A stretch of DNA of 5,788 bases from Gammaproteobacteria bacterium (GTDB lineage: Bacteria; Pseudomonadota; Gammaproteobacteria; Pseudomonadales; Azotimanducaceae). Made by a program: the position numbers and the translations under genes. Below the pieces are notes generated by a model. That model saw only the letters and a program-made list of their open reading frames with translations, had not been told where the DNA came from and did not search any database. Positions 5,526 through 5,788 of this stretch are shown in pieces (the stretch's first letter is position 1; every line of letters starts with the position of its first letter). The stretch lies in assembly GCA_003228415.1 (NCBI GenBank), contig QIDL01000097.1:1-5788 (forward strand), given 5' to 3'.

Positions 5526-5788
5526 CTATGAGATATTAGGCCGCAGATACTTTTCCGCATCCGCGGTGCTGATGGCCTTACGCGCAGCGTAGTCCTCGAC
5601 CTGATCGCTGCCGATTTTGCCGATACCGAAGTAGCGGGATTCGGGATGTGAGAAGTACCAGCCCGAGACCGATGCAGCCGGAAGCATGGCGAAGTGCTCG
5701 GTGAGGCTGATTCCGGTGGATCGTGTGGCATCGAGCAGTGTGAACAGAACGCCTTTCTCGCTATGCTCGGGGCAGGCCGGATATCCAG
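5526..5788 (-). CDS. metH: Cobalamin-dependent methionine synthase, C-terminal end (partial)
   Basis: The minus-strand frame from the right edge to the TAG at 5526-5528 gives 86 residues matching the end of the MetH AdoMet-activation domain. It starts in GYPACPEHSEKG, the segment next to the AdoMet-binding tyrosine region of E. coli MetH, then runs through ISLTEHFAMLPAASVSGWYF and SHPESRYFGIGKIGSDQVED to YLRPNIS. MetH transfers a methyl group from methyltetrahydrofolate to homocysteine through cobalamin in the cytoplasm; this domain binds AdoMet for reductive reactivation of oxidised cobalamin. The remaining ~1,100 residues lie to the right of the window. The C-terminus is a few residues shorter than in E. 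coli, which is common. It converges on the small membrane gene and lies on the same strand as cysI, but the opposing small gene and repeat array between them argue against one transcript. Confidence 0.96.
   Translation of the reverse strand, partial: GYPACPEHSEKGVLFTLLDATRSTGISLTEHFAMLPAASVSGWYFSHPESRYFGIGKIGSDQVEDYAARKAISTADAEKYLRPNIS

Noticed and set aside
5309..5731. 140-residue minus-strand frame across the repeat array
   Set aside because: It overlaps metH in a different frame and reads through the 14-bp array; MetH similarity fixes the true frame.

Overview
The window looks like an ordinary chromosomal stretch from a GC-rich proteobacterium, most likely a gammaproteobacterium. It encodes a SohB-type inner-membrane peptidase, a YhdH/AcuI-type acrylyl-CoA reductase, a CysI-type sulfite reductase paired with DUF934, and a cobalamin-dependent MetH. 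Genus cannot be set from the sequence alone. No phage, insertion sequence, CRISPR array, tRNA or rRNA was seen.

Layout, left to right. (1) Plus strand, 1-1887: the C-terminal 290 codons of sohB (N-terminus outside the window), then a complete acuI-like gene 21 nt downstream behind a clear GGAGG; these two are probably co-transcribed. (2) Minus strand, 5138 down to 1900: a tight three-gene run, cysI, then a DUF934 gene overlapping it by 14 nt, then a CPA2-family cation:proton antiporter overlapping DUF934 by 8 nt. The antiporter meets acuI tail to tail with a 12-nt gap. (3) 5139-5296: a divergent intergenic region rich in dyad symmetry, including a possible cysI leader hairpin and an operator-like nested palindrome. 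(4) Plus strand, 5297-5467: a 56-codon gene for a predicted single-pass membrane protein. (5) 5467-5525: a 14-bp tandem repeat and a small hairpin lying between convergent genes. (6) Minus strand, 5526-5788: the last 86 codons of metH.

How the genes fit together: the right half has a sulfur theme. CysI reduces sulfite to sulfide, DUF934 is its habitual but uncharacterised partner, and MetH makes methionine from homocysteine. The least expected element is the antiporter, which lacks the cytosolic RCK/TrkA domains of KefB/KefC and appears translationally coupled (TTG start inside the DUF934 stop region) to the sulfite reductase operon. I see no obviously new defence or mobile system. The best leads are this coupling, the unlabelled small membrane protein, the structured cysI leader, the operator-like dyad and the 14-bp repeat.
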